Below are positions 45,443-54,021 of a stretch of DNA of 64,000 bases, in pieces (within the stretch, counting starts at the first letter, position 1; each line of letters opens with the position of its first letter). A program made the translations under genes and the position numbers. This DNA comes from Rudaea cellulosilytica DSM 22992 (GTDB taxonomy: Bacteria; Pseudomonadota; Gammaproteobacteria; Xanthomonadales; Rhodanobacteraceae): the NCBI RefSeq assembly GCF_000378125.1, contig NZ_KB899243.1, positions 396,897 to 460,896 on the forward strand, read 5' to 3'. Under the pieces are notes generated by a model. The model was not told the origin of the DNA. It saw only the letters and a program-made list of their open reading frames with translations, and did no database searches.

Positions 45443-46366
45443 ATGCGCAGCGCACTCATCATCCCGAACAGAAACGGCGCCGATCATCTCGCGCGCCTGC
45501 TGCCTGCGCTCGCGGCGCAGAGCCTGCAGCCCGACGAGGTGCTGGTCGTCGACAGTGCTTCGAGCGACGACTCGCCCGCACGCTGGCGCACATACGGCGC
45601 ACGCGTCGTCGCGATCGATGCCGCGCGCTTCAATCACGGCGGCACGCGCCGCTGGGCGAGCACGCTGACCCAAGCCGACGTGCTGATCTACATGACCCAG
45701 GACGCAGTGCCTGCCGACCGCGACGCGCTGCGCCGTCTTCACGACGCGCTGTTCGCCGCGCCCGACATCGGCGTTGCCTACGGTCGCCAGTTGCCGCATC
45801 CGGGCGCGAGCCTGCTCAGCGCCGCGGGACGCAGCTTCAACTATCCGCCACAGAGCCGCATCAAGCGCCGCAGCGACGCGCGCGAACTCGGCATCAAGAC
45901 CTGCTTCAGCTCGGATGCGTTCGCCGCCTATCGGCGTGACGCACTCTTCGCGGTCGGCGGCTTTCCCGAAGACGTGATCGGCAGCGAGGACGCCTGGGTC
46001 GCCGCGCGCATGCTGCTCAAAGACTACGCCGTTCACTACGCCGCTGACGCGCAGGTACATCACTCGCACGAGTACACGCCGATCGAGGAAATGCGCCGCT
46101 ACTTCGACATCGGCACGTTCTACCGGCGTGAGTCGTGGATCGCCGAAGCGTTCGGCCATGCCGGCGGCGAAGGCCTGCGCTTCGTCCGCGACCAGGTCGA
46201 CGCACTCGCTGCCGCCGGCCAGCGCTGGCGCGGCATCGAAGTGGTGTGGCGCAGCGCACTCAAGCTCGCCGGCTACAAGCTCGGCTTCTTCGAATCACAT
46301 CTGCCATCCGCGCTGAAACGGCGCATCAGCATGTTTCCCCGTTACTGGGAGGAGAACTCCGCATGA
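45443..46366 (+). CDS. Glycosyltransferase family 2 (rhamnosyltransferase-like)
   Basis: 307 residues. GT-A fold: ALIIPNRNGADHLARLLPALAAQ at the start, VLVVDSASSDDSPARW, and the metal-site-like IYMTQDAVPADRDAL. FNHGGTRRWAS and SEDAWVAARMLL resemble rhamnosyltransferases such as WbbL/RfbF. No membrane helices. It lies 10 bases after the initiating transferase, and its stop overlaps the export-protein start (ATGA). Likely adds the second sugar. Confidence 0.86.
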   Translation: MRSALIIPNRNGADHLARLLPALAAQSLQPDEVLVVDSASSDDSPARWRTYGARVVAIDAARFNHGGTRRWASTLTQADVLIYMTQDAVPADRDALRRLHDALFAAPDIGVAYGRQLPHPGASLLSAAGRSFNYPPQSRIKRRSDARELGIKTCFSSDAFAAYRRDALFAVGGFPEDVIGSEDAWVAARMLLKDYAVHYAADAQVHHSHEYTPIEEMRRYFDIGTFYRRESWIAEAFGHAGGEGLRFVRDQVDALAAAGQRWRGIEVVWRSALKLAGYKLGFFESHLPSALKRRISMFPRYWEENSA

Positions 46367-47166
46367 ACCGCCAATACCTCACCGGCTGCCTTGTTGCGAG
46401 CCTCGCACTCACGCTCGGTGCGTGCACGACGCCGGGCGCGATCCGCCCACCCGGCGACAGCACAGCCAAGGCCCACGAGATCGACACCAGATCGTCCGAC
46501 CAACTGCCACCCGCGGTCGTGCGCGTATATGCGGGCGACAGCTTGCGCATCGTGCGCGATTCGCAACTGCCACTGCGGCCCGAGGAGGTGCCGCTGACCC
46601 AGTTCACCGTGCGCAGCGACGGCAGCTTCTCCTATCCCGAAGTCGGCAAGGTCGACGCTGCCGGGCGCACGCCCGAGGAAATCGCCGACGACCTCGGCAA
46701 ACGCATGACCGGCATCTACAAGGAGCCGCGGGTGACGGTGAACATCGCCGAGTCGCCCGGCAACCGCGTCATGGTCGGCGGCGCGGTGCGCACGCCGAAT
46801 GCGAGTTTCGATCTCGCCGGGATCGCTACGGCCGAGCAGGCAATCGTCGCCTCCGGCGGATTGCTTTCGGGCGCGGATCCGCACCACGTCGCGCTCGTGC
46901 GCCTCGACGACAAGCGCCGCTACCAGGTCTATTTCTTCGACTATGCGAACCTGCTCCAACCCGGCGACGGCGGCGGCCGCCAGCCGATCGCCCTGCAGCG
47001 CGGCGACATTCTGTTCGTGCCGAAGTCGCGCATCGGCGAACTCGTCGACAGCATGGATCTCTACGTGACCCAGTTGATTCCGTTCTTCCACGGCATCGGC
47101 GTCAGCGCGAACTATCAATTGAACAACACCAGCGTGCCCGTGCAGCAGGTGGGAGGTGTGAAATGA
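46363..47166 (+). CDS. Outer-membrane polysaccharide export protein (Wza/GumB-like)
   Basis: 267 residues. Lipoprotein signal with lipobox LGAC (Cys21). The Poly_export domain follows (VVRVYAGDSLRIV, TQFTVRSDGSFSYPEVGKVDAAGRTPEEIADDL, EPRVTVNIAES), then one SLBB-like repeat (NRVMVGGAVRTPNASFDL, ATAEQAIVASGG). It is shorter than E. coli Wza and closer to GumB in length. Should form the outer-membrane pore for the polymer. Start overlaps the previous stop, and its own stop overlaps the next start (ATGA both times). Confidence 0.92.
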   Translation: MNRQYLTGCLVASLALTLGACTTPGAIRPPGDSTAKAHEIDTRSSDQLPPAVVRVYAGDSLRIVRDSQLPLRPEEVPLTQFTVRSDGSFSYPEVGKVDAAGRTPEEIADDLGKRMTGIYKEPRVTVNIAESPGNRVMVGGAVRTPNASFDLAGIATAEQAIVASGGLLSGADPHHVALVRLDDKRRYQVYFFDYANLLQPGDGGGRQPIALQRGDILFVPKSRIGELVDSMDLYVTQLIPFFHGIGVSANYQLNNTSVPVQQVGGVK

Positions 47167-49160
47167 TCGAGATCCGCAGCTTTCGTGACCTTCTGCGTCT
47201 GCTTTTCATCTTCAAGCGCGCATTCGTGCTGACCGCGCTGGCCACGATGATCCTGATCGTGCTCGGCGCGCTGTTCCTGCCTTCGCGCTTCACCTCGACC
47301 TCGCGCCTGTTCGTCAACCTCGAGAAGGGCGACCAGGTGCGCGTGCCGATGCAGGTGATGCGCGAGCCGAACTTCATCCAGCCTGCGACGTTGCGCGACC
47401 CGATCCTCGACGAGGAACAGATCCTGACCAGCGCGCCGGTGATCAACAAGGTCGCCGATGCCTATCGCGAGGACCTCGAACACGCCAGCGACGGCAGCCT
47501 GTGGAAACGGATCAAGGCCAAGGTGCGCGTGTTCACCGGCGCGATCAAGGACGGCTTCGACGCGACGCTCGCCTTCGTCGGCATCATCGATCGGCAAACG
47601 CCGCAGGAAAAACTCGCCTCCGGTCTCGCCAAGGCGCTCAAGGTCAGCCATGAGTCGGGCGCCGACGTCATGGAACTCGACCTGACCTGGAACGATCCGA
47701 CCGAGGCGCAGCAGATCCTCAAGCACTGGGTCGACGCCTATTTCGACGCACGCGCGCAGGCTGCCGGCGGCGCCGAGCTGTCGCGCTTCTACGAAAACCA
47801 GAGCGAGCAACTCGGCAAGGAAGTGCTCACGCTCAAGCAGGAGCTGCACACCAAGCTCAACGACCTCAACGCGGCCAGCCTGCAGCAGAAGCTCGACAGC
47901 ACCGCCGACCAGTTGCAGCGCCTGTACAAGGGGCGCCAGGACGCGCTCGCGCAGAAGGTTGCGGTCGAAGCCGCGATCGCCTCGGCGCAGCAGCGCCTGC
48001 CGTCAATGCCGGCCGAGATCGTCACCGGTCGCGCGATCAGCCTCAATCCGATCCAGCAGGACATGCAGGCCAAGCTCAACACGATGCAGACCCAGCGCCT
48101 CGACCTGTTGCGTACCTACGACGAAAACGCACCCAAGGTGAAGTCGCTCGACGCGGCGATCGCTTCGATGCGCACCGAGATCGACTCGCTGGCCAAGCAG
48201 GTGCAGAGCTCGCAGAACCTCGCGCCGAACGCACTCGCGCTCAAGCTCAAGGGCGACATCCAGGACGGCGAAACGCAGCAGGCACATCTCACCGCGCAGC
48301 TCGATGCGATCGACAAGCAGATCGCCGCGCTGCAGTCCGACCGCGACCACGTGCTGACGATCGAACCCGAACTCTCGCGCCTCGGCCTGCAGTTGAACAC
48401 CGCCGAGAAAGCCTACGGGCTGACCAGCGAGTTCCTCATGCACGCGCGCGTGCAGCGCGACCTCAACGCCAACCGTCTGAGCAACGTCGCCGTAGTCGAG
48501 CCGCCAACCTTCGTCGCCGCTCGCGTGTTCCCGAAGACGACGACGATGCTGCTCTTCGCGCTACCGGCCGGCATCGCAGTTGGCTTGTTCGCGGTCTTCC
48601 TCTGCCGCCTGCTCGACCAGCGCATCCACGACGGCGGCGGCGTCACCGAGCGTTTCGGCCTGCCGCTGCTCGGCGTGGTCCCCGAACTCAACGGCCGCGC
48701 CAAGCAGGGCCTGCCGCTGCGCTCCGCGCTGCACCGCATCTGGCGGCAGTTGCCGAGCGACGACATAGCCACGCGAGGTCTGACCATCGGCATCGCCTCG
48801 GCGAATCCCGGCGAAGGCGTGCATTTCATCGCGCTAGGCATCGCCAACTTCGCCCAGGGCCAGGGCTACAACACGCGCATCACGAGCAAGCGTCGCGCGA
48901 ATCCGGGCGAAGTCGCCATTGTCGAGGCCTCCGGCGTGCTCAAGGACGATATCGGTTTCGACGAACTGCAATACGCCGACCGCATCGTGGTCGTCGTGCA
49001 GGCGCGCGCAACGACGATACCGGTGGTCGAAGAAACGCTGCGTTCGCTTAGCCAGGCATTCGACAATGTCTGCGGCATCGTCCTCAACCGCCGCTACTTC
49101 GAGATTCCGCAGTCGTTGATGGACCGCTCCAGCCAGCTGCTGCGGCTGACCTCGCCATGA
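47163..49160 (+). CDS. Polysaccharide co-polymerase (Wzc/GumC-like) with degenerate kinase domain
   Basis: 665 residues. Wzz domain: membrane helix near 20-42 (FVLTALATMILIVLGALFLPS), a long periplasmic coiled coil (about 200-430), and a second helix near 461-482 (TTTMLLFALPAGIAVGLFAVFL). The C-terminal 170 residues resemble a tyrosine autokinase in layout. The Walker A position reads SANPGEGVHFIALGIA with no GKS/T, and there is no Tyr-rich tail. It therefore probably controls chain length without kinase activity. ATGA overlaps on both sides. Confidence 0.88.
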   Translation: MIEIRSFRDLLRLLFIFKRAFVLTALATMILIVLGALFLPSRFTSTSRLFVNLEKGDQVRVPMQVMREPNFIQPATLRDPILDEEQILTSAPVINKVADAYREDLEHASDGSLWKRIKAKVRVFTGAIKDGFDATLAFVGIIDRQTPQEKLASGLAKALKVSHESGADVMELDLTWNDPTEAQQILKHWVDAYFDARAQAAGGAELSRFYENQSEQLGKEVLTLKQELHTKLNDLNAASLQQKLDSTADQLQRLYKGRQDALAQKVAVEAAIASAQQRLPSMPAEIVTGRAISLNPIQQDMQAKLNTMQTQRLDLLRTYDENAPKVKSLDAAIASMRTEIDSLAKQVQSSQNLAPNALALKLKGDIQDGETQQAHLTAQLDAIDKQIAALQSDRDHVLTIEPELSRLGLQLNTAEKAYGLTSEFLMHARVQRDLNANRLSNVAVVEPPTFVAARVFPKTTTMLLFALPAGIAVGLFAVFLCRLLDQRIHDGGGVTERFGLPLLGVVPELNGRAKQGLPLRSALHRIWRQLPSDDIATRGLTIGIASANPGEGVHFIALGIANFAQGQGYNTRITSKRRANPGEVAIVEASGVLKDDIGFDELQYADRIVVVVQARATTIPVVEETLRSLSQAFDNVCGIVLNRRYFEIPQSLMDRSSQLLRLTSP

Positions 49161-50347
49161 AGATCGTCCTGCTCGCACCGCTGCCGCCCGAGCAGAACGG
49201 CATCGCTGACTACGCCGCGAATTTCGCGAGCGCACTCGAAGGCGAAGGGATCGAAGTATTGCGCCCGTTCGCCGGAATGCCCGTCACCGCGGATCCGGCC
49301 GCGATCCGCGCACGCTTGGAAACGCTGAGCTGGCGCGGCGTCGAACTCGCCCACGCCGAACTCGGCGGTGGCCGCGTGCGCGAATTCATCGCGCTCGAAT
49401 TGCTGCGCCAGCTGAAGCCCTCATTGCCGCTGACCGCGACCGCGCACGATCCCGAACGCCTGATCTGGCGCGCGGCGAAATTGCCGCCTGCGCTCGCGTG
49501 GACGCAGCGCCTGCCGCAACCGATGGCCAAGCTCGCGAGCGTGCTCGGCGATCCGGCCACGCTCGCACAGGAGCGCCGCCTCGCCCACGGCCTCGCCCGC
49601 ATCGTCGCGCTGACCGACACCGGCGCGCAGGCGCTGTGCGCGCGCATGCAGTTGCCGCACGAGCGCGTCGCGGTGATCGCACACGGTCATCCGGTCATCG
49701 CGCCGGCGCCGCTGCCCGCGGGTGCACTGCGCCTGCTCTACTTCGGTTTCATCTATCCGGGCAAGGGCATCGAGGATTTGATCGCCGCGTTCGCGCTGCT
49801 GCGCGCACGCGATGCACGCGCGGCGAGCCTGCGCCTCACCCTGGCCGGTGGCACCGCACCCGAGCTGACCTTCGGCCGCGACGCGAGCTATCTCGATCAG
49901 CTGCGCAAACTCATCTGGAGGCATGGCCTCGAGGAAATCGTCGACTGGCAGATCGATATCGACGCATCAGAAATTCCTGCGCTCGTGCAGGCGCACCACG
50001 CGATGGTGTTGCCGTACCGCGAGTCGCGCAAGCTGCGTCTGCTCGGCCGCGTGCGCGGCACCAGCGGCGCACTCGCCTGGGCGATCGCCTGCGGCCGCGG
50101 CGCGATCGCCTCGAGCGCGCGCGCATTCGCCGAGGAAGTCGGCCACGGCAACGGCGTCGTCTTCCGCGAAGGCGATGTCGCCGCGCTCGCCGCCGCGATC
50201 ACGCGCCTGCTCGACGAGCCGTTCCTCGCCGCCGACTGGGCCGCGCACGCGCAGCGGCTGTCGCGGCAACGCACCTGGCCGGTGATCGCGCGCCGTTTCC
50301 ACGAACTGTTCGAAACCCTCGCCGAGGAGGAATTGCATGCGGCGTGA
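49157..50347 (+). CDS. Glycosyltransferase family 4
   Basis: 396 residues. GT-B fold: IVLLAPLPPEQNGIADYAANFASALE (acceptor-side loop), then the second half with LLYFGFIYPGKGIEDLIAAFALLRA, VDWQIDIDASEIPALVQAHHAMVLPYRES and SGALAWAIACGRGAIAS. The typical EX7E pair is not clear, so the catalytic set differs from textbook GT4. Start overlaps the co-polymerase stop (ATGA); the end overlaps the hydrolase start by 11 bases. Confidence 0.86.
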   Translation: MKIVLLAPLPPEQNGIADYAANFASALEGEGIEVLRPFAGMPVTADPAAIRARLETLSWRGVELAHAELGGGRVREFIALELLRQLKPSLPLTATAHDPERLIWRAAKLPPALAWTQRLPQPMAKLASVLGDPATLAQERRLAHGLARIVALTDTGAQALCARMQLPHERVAVIAHGHPVIAPAPLPAGALRLLYFGFIYPGKGIEDLIAAFALLRARDARAASLRLTLAGGTAPELTFGRDASYLDQLRKLIWRHGLEEIVDWQIDIDASEIPALVQAHHAMVLPYRESRKLRLLGRVRGTSGALAWAIACGRGAIASSARAFAEEVGHGNGVVFREGDVAALAAAITRLLDEPFLAADWAAHAQRLSRQRTWPVIARRFHELFETLAEEELHAA

Positions 50348-51707
50348 AACCAGCATCCGCCGGACCGTGCTGCTGTTCGCTGCCGGTGCGCTTCTTCTTG
50401 TTGCGGCCTGCCAGTCGCAACCGTTGCCGCCGCTTGCGCTCAAGGCGCCGCGCGCGGTGGTGTGGAACGACTTCCTCGGCGTCAACGCGCAGTTCCACTG
50501 GTTTCCGCCAGAAGTATACAAACGCCAGATGCAGGCATTGCACGCGCTCGGCCTGTCGTGGGTGCGCCTCGGCCTGCAGTGGGAACTGCTCGAGCCTGAG
50601 CCGGGCAAGTTCCGCTACGACGTGCTCGATCCGATCGTGGACGCGATGCGCGACGATGGTTTACAGCCCGAGGTCTATCTGGTCGGTTCGGCGAGCTTCG
50701 CCACGACCGCGCCGGCGAGCGCACGCGAATTCCGCGACCAGTATCCGCCGCGCGACGACGACGAATATGCGCGCACGCTGGCCGGACTCGCGCAGCGCTA
50801 TCCGAGCGTCGCCGCTTGGCAGGTGTGGAACGAGCCGAACCTGCCGGGCTTCTGGCGCCCGCACGAGGATCCCGACGGCTATGCGCGCCTGTTCCTCGCC
50901 AGCGCGAAAGCACTGCGCTCGGCCGTGCCGGACAAACCCGTCGTGCTCGGCGGCTTCGCCTACTTCGGCGAGATGGGCGTGCTCGGCGGCTCGATGATCG
51001 ATGCGATCGCAGCGCGCGCGCTGGCCGCGCAGGCGAACTCGACGCTGCCGCAGATCGATCCTCCGGTCGTCGCCTATCACCCATACACGCTCTACCCCGA
51101 AGGCAACAAACCGACCTCGCGCGAGTTCCTCGACAAGTCGAACAAGCTCAATGCGCACCTGCGCACGCTCGGCGTGAAGCAGATTTGGGCCGACGAGTGG
51201 GGTTGGTCGAGCTACGCCGGACCAAAGGAAGAGCAGCCGATCATCGGCAGCGACGGTCAGGCCGATTTCCTCCTGCGCCGGGTCGCGCTGACGAGCGCAC
51301 TCGACTTCGATCGCGTGTTTCTGTTCACCCTGTCCGACCTCGACCAGCGCGCCTCGGTGCGCGATCGCAGCTACGGCCTGCTCGACCTCGCCGCACAGCC
51401 GAAGCCGGCGTATCTCGCGCTGCAGCGCTTCCTCGCGATCACCGGCCCGCGCCTCGAACCGGCCGATACGCCCGCATTCACTGATGTGCCTTCGGGCCTG
51501 ATCGGCATCGCCTGGACGCGCGCCGACGGCCACCGCCTGCTCATGTTCTGGGCCGCGGACGCGGGCGAAGTGAAGCTGACGCAGATTCCTCGCGCGACGC
51601 TGCACGACCCGCTCGCCGACACGCACAAGGAACTGGTCGCCGCGAACGACGGCGCGCTGCATGTGCCGGTGACGTCTCGCCTCGCGATGCTGGAGTGGAC
51701 GCCATGA
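50337..51707 (+). CDS. Lipoprotein glycoside hydrolase (GH39/GH5-like, clan A)
   Basis: 456 residues. Lipoprotein signal with lipobox VAAC (Cys25). TIM-barrel hydrolase features: LHALGLSWVRLGLQWELLEPEPGKF, the acid/base candidate Glu166 in WQVWNEPNLPGFW, and the nucleophile candidate Glu287 in IWADEWGWSSY. A small C-terminal beta domain follows (about 385-456). It probably trims or releases the polymer during export; an envelope-bound hydrolase is a common accessory of such clusters. Substrate unknown. Overlaps both neighbours. Confidence 0.82.
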   Translation: MRRETSIRRTVLLFAAGALLLVAACQSQPLPPLALKAPRAVVWNDFLGVNAQFHWFPPEVYKRQMQALHALGLSWVRLGLQWELLEPEPGKFRYDVLDPIVDAMRDDGLQPEVYLVGSASFATTAPASAREFRDQYPPRDDDEYARTLAGLAQRYPSVAAWQVWNEPNLPGFWRPHEDPDGYARLFLASAKALRSAVPDKPVVLGGFAYFGEMGVLGGSMIDAIAARALAAQANSTLPQIDPPVVAYHPYTLYPEGNKPTSREFLDKSNKLNAHLRTLGVKQIWADEWGWSSYAGPKEEQPIIGSDGQADFLLRRVALTSALDFDRVFLFTLSDLDQRASVRDRSYGLLDLAAQPKPAYLALQRFLAITGPRLEPADTPAFTDVPSGLIGIAWTRADGHRLLMFWAADAGEVKLTQIPRATLHDPLADTHKELVAANDGALHVPVTSRLAMLEWTP

Positions 51708-52909
51708 AAGCTCCGCGCATGCTCTGGGCGATGCCGTATCTGCCGTGGCCGACGACGAGCGGCGGCAAACTGCGCCAGTTCCACCTGCTGCGCTGCCTCG
51801 CCGATCGCGGCTACCGCATCACCCTGCTCGTGCAATCGAAGACGCTGCTTGACGACGAGGCGCGCAATCAGCTCGCGCCGCTGGTCGAGCGCCTGATCGT
51901 GCTGCCACGGCGCCCGCTCAAGCATCCGCGCACGCTGACCAGCGTCCTGTTCTCGCGCTATCCGCTGCTCGTCTGCGTCAACGGTTTCGCGCCCGATCTC
52001 GAAGCGCGCTTCGAGGCGCTGCTCGACGAACCCTGGGATATCGTGCAGATCGAACACAGCTACGCGCTCGAACCGTATATCGCCGCGCTCGCGCGGCGCG
52101 GGCAGGCGTTCGTGCTGTCCGAGCACAATCTCGAATCGGGCCTCTCCGCGGCGACCTACCAGCGCCTGCCGCCGCTGCTGCGTCCGCTCGCACGCATCGA
52201 CCGCGAGCGCTACCGCCGCTGGGAGCGCAACGCACTCGTCAACGCGACCGAAGTGATCGCGCTTACCGAGGGCGATGCCGAGAGCTTTCGTGCGATCAGC
52301 GGGCGCAGGGCGCACCTCGTCGTCAACGGCGCCGACACGCGCGCCGCGCTAGGCCTGCAACCGGATCACGCCAGCCAGCGCGTGCTCTTCGTCGGCAATT
52401 TCGAATACGCGCCGAACCTCGAGGCGGTGGCGTTCGCGCTCGACGAAATCCTGCCGCGCGTCTGGCAGGCGCTACCGCAAGCGCGCTTCGCCGTATGCGG
52501 CTACAAACTGCCTGCCGAATGGGAACGGCGCTGGCCCGATCCACGCATCGAATGGCGCGGTTTCGTCGCCGACCTGCGCACGGTGCAGCGCGAGTCGAGC
52601 GTGTTCCTCGCGCCGCTGCGGCAAGGCGGCGGCTCCAAGCTCAAGGTGCTCGAGGCGCTCGCCGCCGGCCTGCCGCTGGTGTCGACCGCGCAGGGCGTGT
52701 CCGGTCTCGGCGTGCACGATCACGAACATTACCTTGCCGGCGAAAGTGCGAATCAACTCGCCGCAGGGACGATCGACCTGCTGCAGTCGCGCGAACTTGC
52801 GCAGCGCATTGGCGCCGCCGGCCGCCGCTATGTGCGCGAGCACCACTCGTGGGAGCACGCGGCGAACCAACTCGAACAAGTCCACCAAACCCTGAAATCA
52901 TGCGCATAG
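51704..52909 (+). CDS. Glycosyltransferase family 4
   Basis: 401 residues. MLWAMPYLPWPTTSGGKLRQFHLLRCLADRGY opens a GT-B acceptor domain; VLFVGNFEYAPNLEAVAFALDEILPRVWQALPQARF and LAPLRQGGGSKLKVLEALAAGLPLVST form the donor domain, close to the GumH/Stp2-like group. The GGG-S-K-K-LEA motif holds the donor-binding residues. The ATG at 51704 overlaps the hydrolase stop; a GTG three codons further up is possible. Confidence 0.88.
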   Translation: MKAPRMLWAMPYLPWPTTSGGKLRQFHLLRCLADRGYRITLLVQSKTLLDDEARNQLAPLVERLIVLPRRPLKHPRTLTSVLFSRYPLLVCVNGFAPDLEARFEALLDEPWDIVQIEHSYALEPYIAALARRGQAFVLSEHNLESGLSAATYQRLPPLLRPLARIDRERYRRWERNALVNATEVIALTEGDAESFRAISGRRAHLVVNGADTRAALGLQPDHASQRVLFVGNFEYAPNLEAVAFALDEILPRVWQALPQARFAVCGYKLPAEWERRWPDPRIEWRGFVADLRTVQRESSVFLAPLRQGGGSKLKVLEALAAGLPLVSTAQGVSGLGVHDHEHYLAGESANQLAAGTIDLLQSRELAQRIGAAGRRYVREHHSWEHAANQLEQVHQTLKSCA

Positions 52910-54021
52910 GAATCGATTACCGCCCCGTTACCATATCGCCCTACTCCGGCATCGGCCGCCAGGTGCTGGCGATGGAGGAGGTGCTGCGCGCGCGCCCACA
53001 GACGACGCTGGAGCTGTTCAGCGCCTGTCCGCCCGGCCATCCGCATCGCGACATAGCGCACTGCCCCGACTCGGCCATCCCGGTGTATCGCCTGCACCGG
53101 CCGCTGCCGCGCTGGCGTTTCGAATCGCAGTTTCTGCCGGCCGAAGTCGCCGACCTGGGCCTCGATCTGTATATCGCCACGGCGAACGCCGGCCTGCCGC
53201 TCGGACACAAGCCCGCCAACGCGCGCTATGCGCTGCTGCTGCACGACGTGTTCCAGCTCACCCTCGACAACCGCCATCGCTCGTGGATGACCGCGCTCGC
53301 CTATCGCAACCTCGACCGCTTCGCGATCGGCCATTCGGTCAAGGTCGCCGACGCGATCTGGACGCCGTCGCGCTACACCGCAAGCGAAGTCGCGCGCCTG
53401 TTCCCCGAGCACTCCGCCAAGCTGCGCGTGCTGCCGAATTGCGTGAGCTTCCACAACGGCGCGGCACCGCCGCCCGAGCTCGCCGCAGCGTTGCCGGAAG
53501 GCCGCTACTGGCTGCTCGTCGGCACCTGGGAACCGCGCAAGAACACGACGTTCTTTCTCGACTGCCTCGCCAACGCGCGTGCGCATGCGGTCAACGGCAC
53601 CGAGTTCCCCGAAGTCGTCATCGTCGGTTCGCCCGAGGATCTCGCCGAACGCCACCGGCATACGCCCGGCGTGCGCTTCGTCAATCGCCTCGACGACCAT
53701 TCGCTGCAGGCGCTGTATGCGCGCGCGGAATGCTTCTGGCATCCCGCTTATGCGGAAGGATTCGGCTTGCCCGTGGTCGAGGCGCTGCGCAACGGCACGC
53801 CGGTCGCGGTCGCGCACGGCAGCGCGCTCGACGAGGTGACGCCGCCCGGCGCGGTGCGTTTCGATCCGGAGGACCACGAGGAAGTCGCCGCGCTGATTCT
53901 CGAGCTCGCCGCGAAACCGCCGGCGCGCGAACCCGAACGTTGGCGTGAATGGGCCGAGCACTTCGGTCCCGAGCCGTATGCGCAACGCCTCAACAACTTG
54001 CTGCACGAACTTGCCGCATGA
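52900..54021 (+). CDS. Glycosyltransferase family 4
   Basis: 373 residues. MRIGIDYRPVTISPYSGIGRQVLAMEEVLRA is the typical start of the GT4 branch that includes mannosyltransferases such as WbdA-like enzymes. The donor domain has LLVGTWEPRKNTTFFLDCLANA and the EX7E motif in AYAEGFGLPVVEALRNGTPVAVA. No membrane segment. Overlaps the previous gene by 10 bases and the polymerase gene by ATGA. Donor sugar unknown. Confidence 0.9.
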   Translation: MRIGIDYRPVTISPYSGIGRQVLAMEEVLRARPQTTLELFSACPPGHPHRDIAHCPDSAIPVYRLHRPLPRWRFESQFLPAEVADLGLDLYIATANAGLPLGHKPANARYALLLHDVFQLTLDNRHRSWMTALAYRNLDRFAIGHSVKVADAIWTPSRYTASEVARLFPEHSAKLRVLPNCVSFHNGAAPPPELAAALPEGRYWLLVGTWEPRKNTTFFLDCLANARAHAVNGTEFPEVVIVGSPEDLAERHRHTPGVRFVNRLDDHSLQALYARAECFWHPAYAEGFGLPVVEALRNGTPVAVAHGSALDEVTPPGAVRFDPEDHEEVAALILELAAKPPAREPERWREWAEHFGPEPYAQRLNNLLHELAA

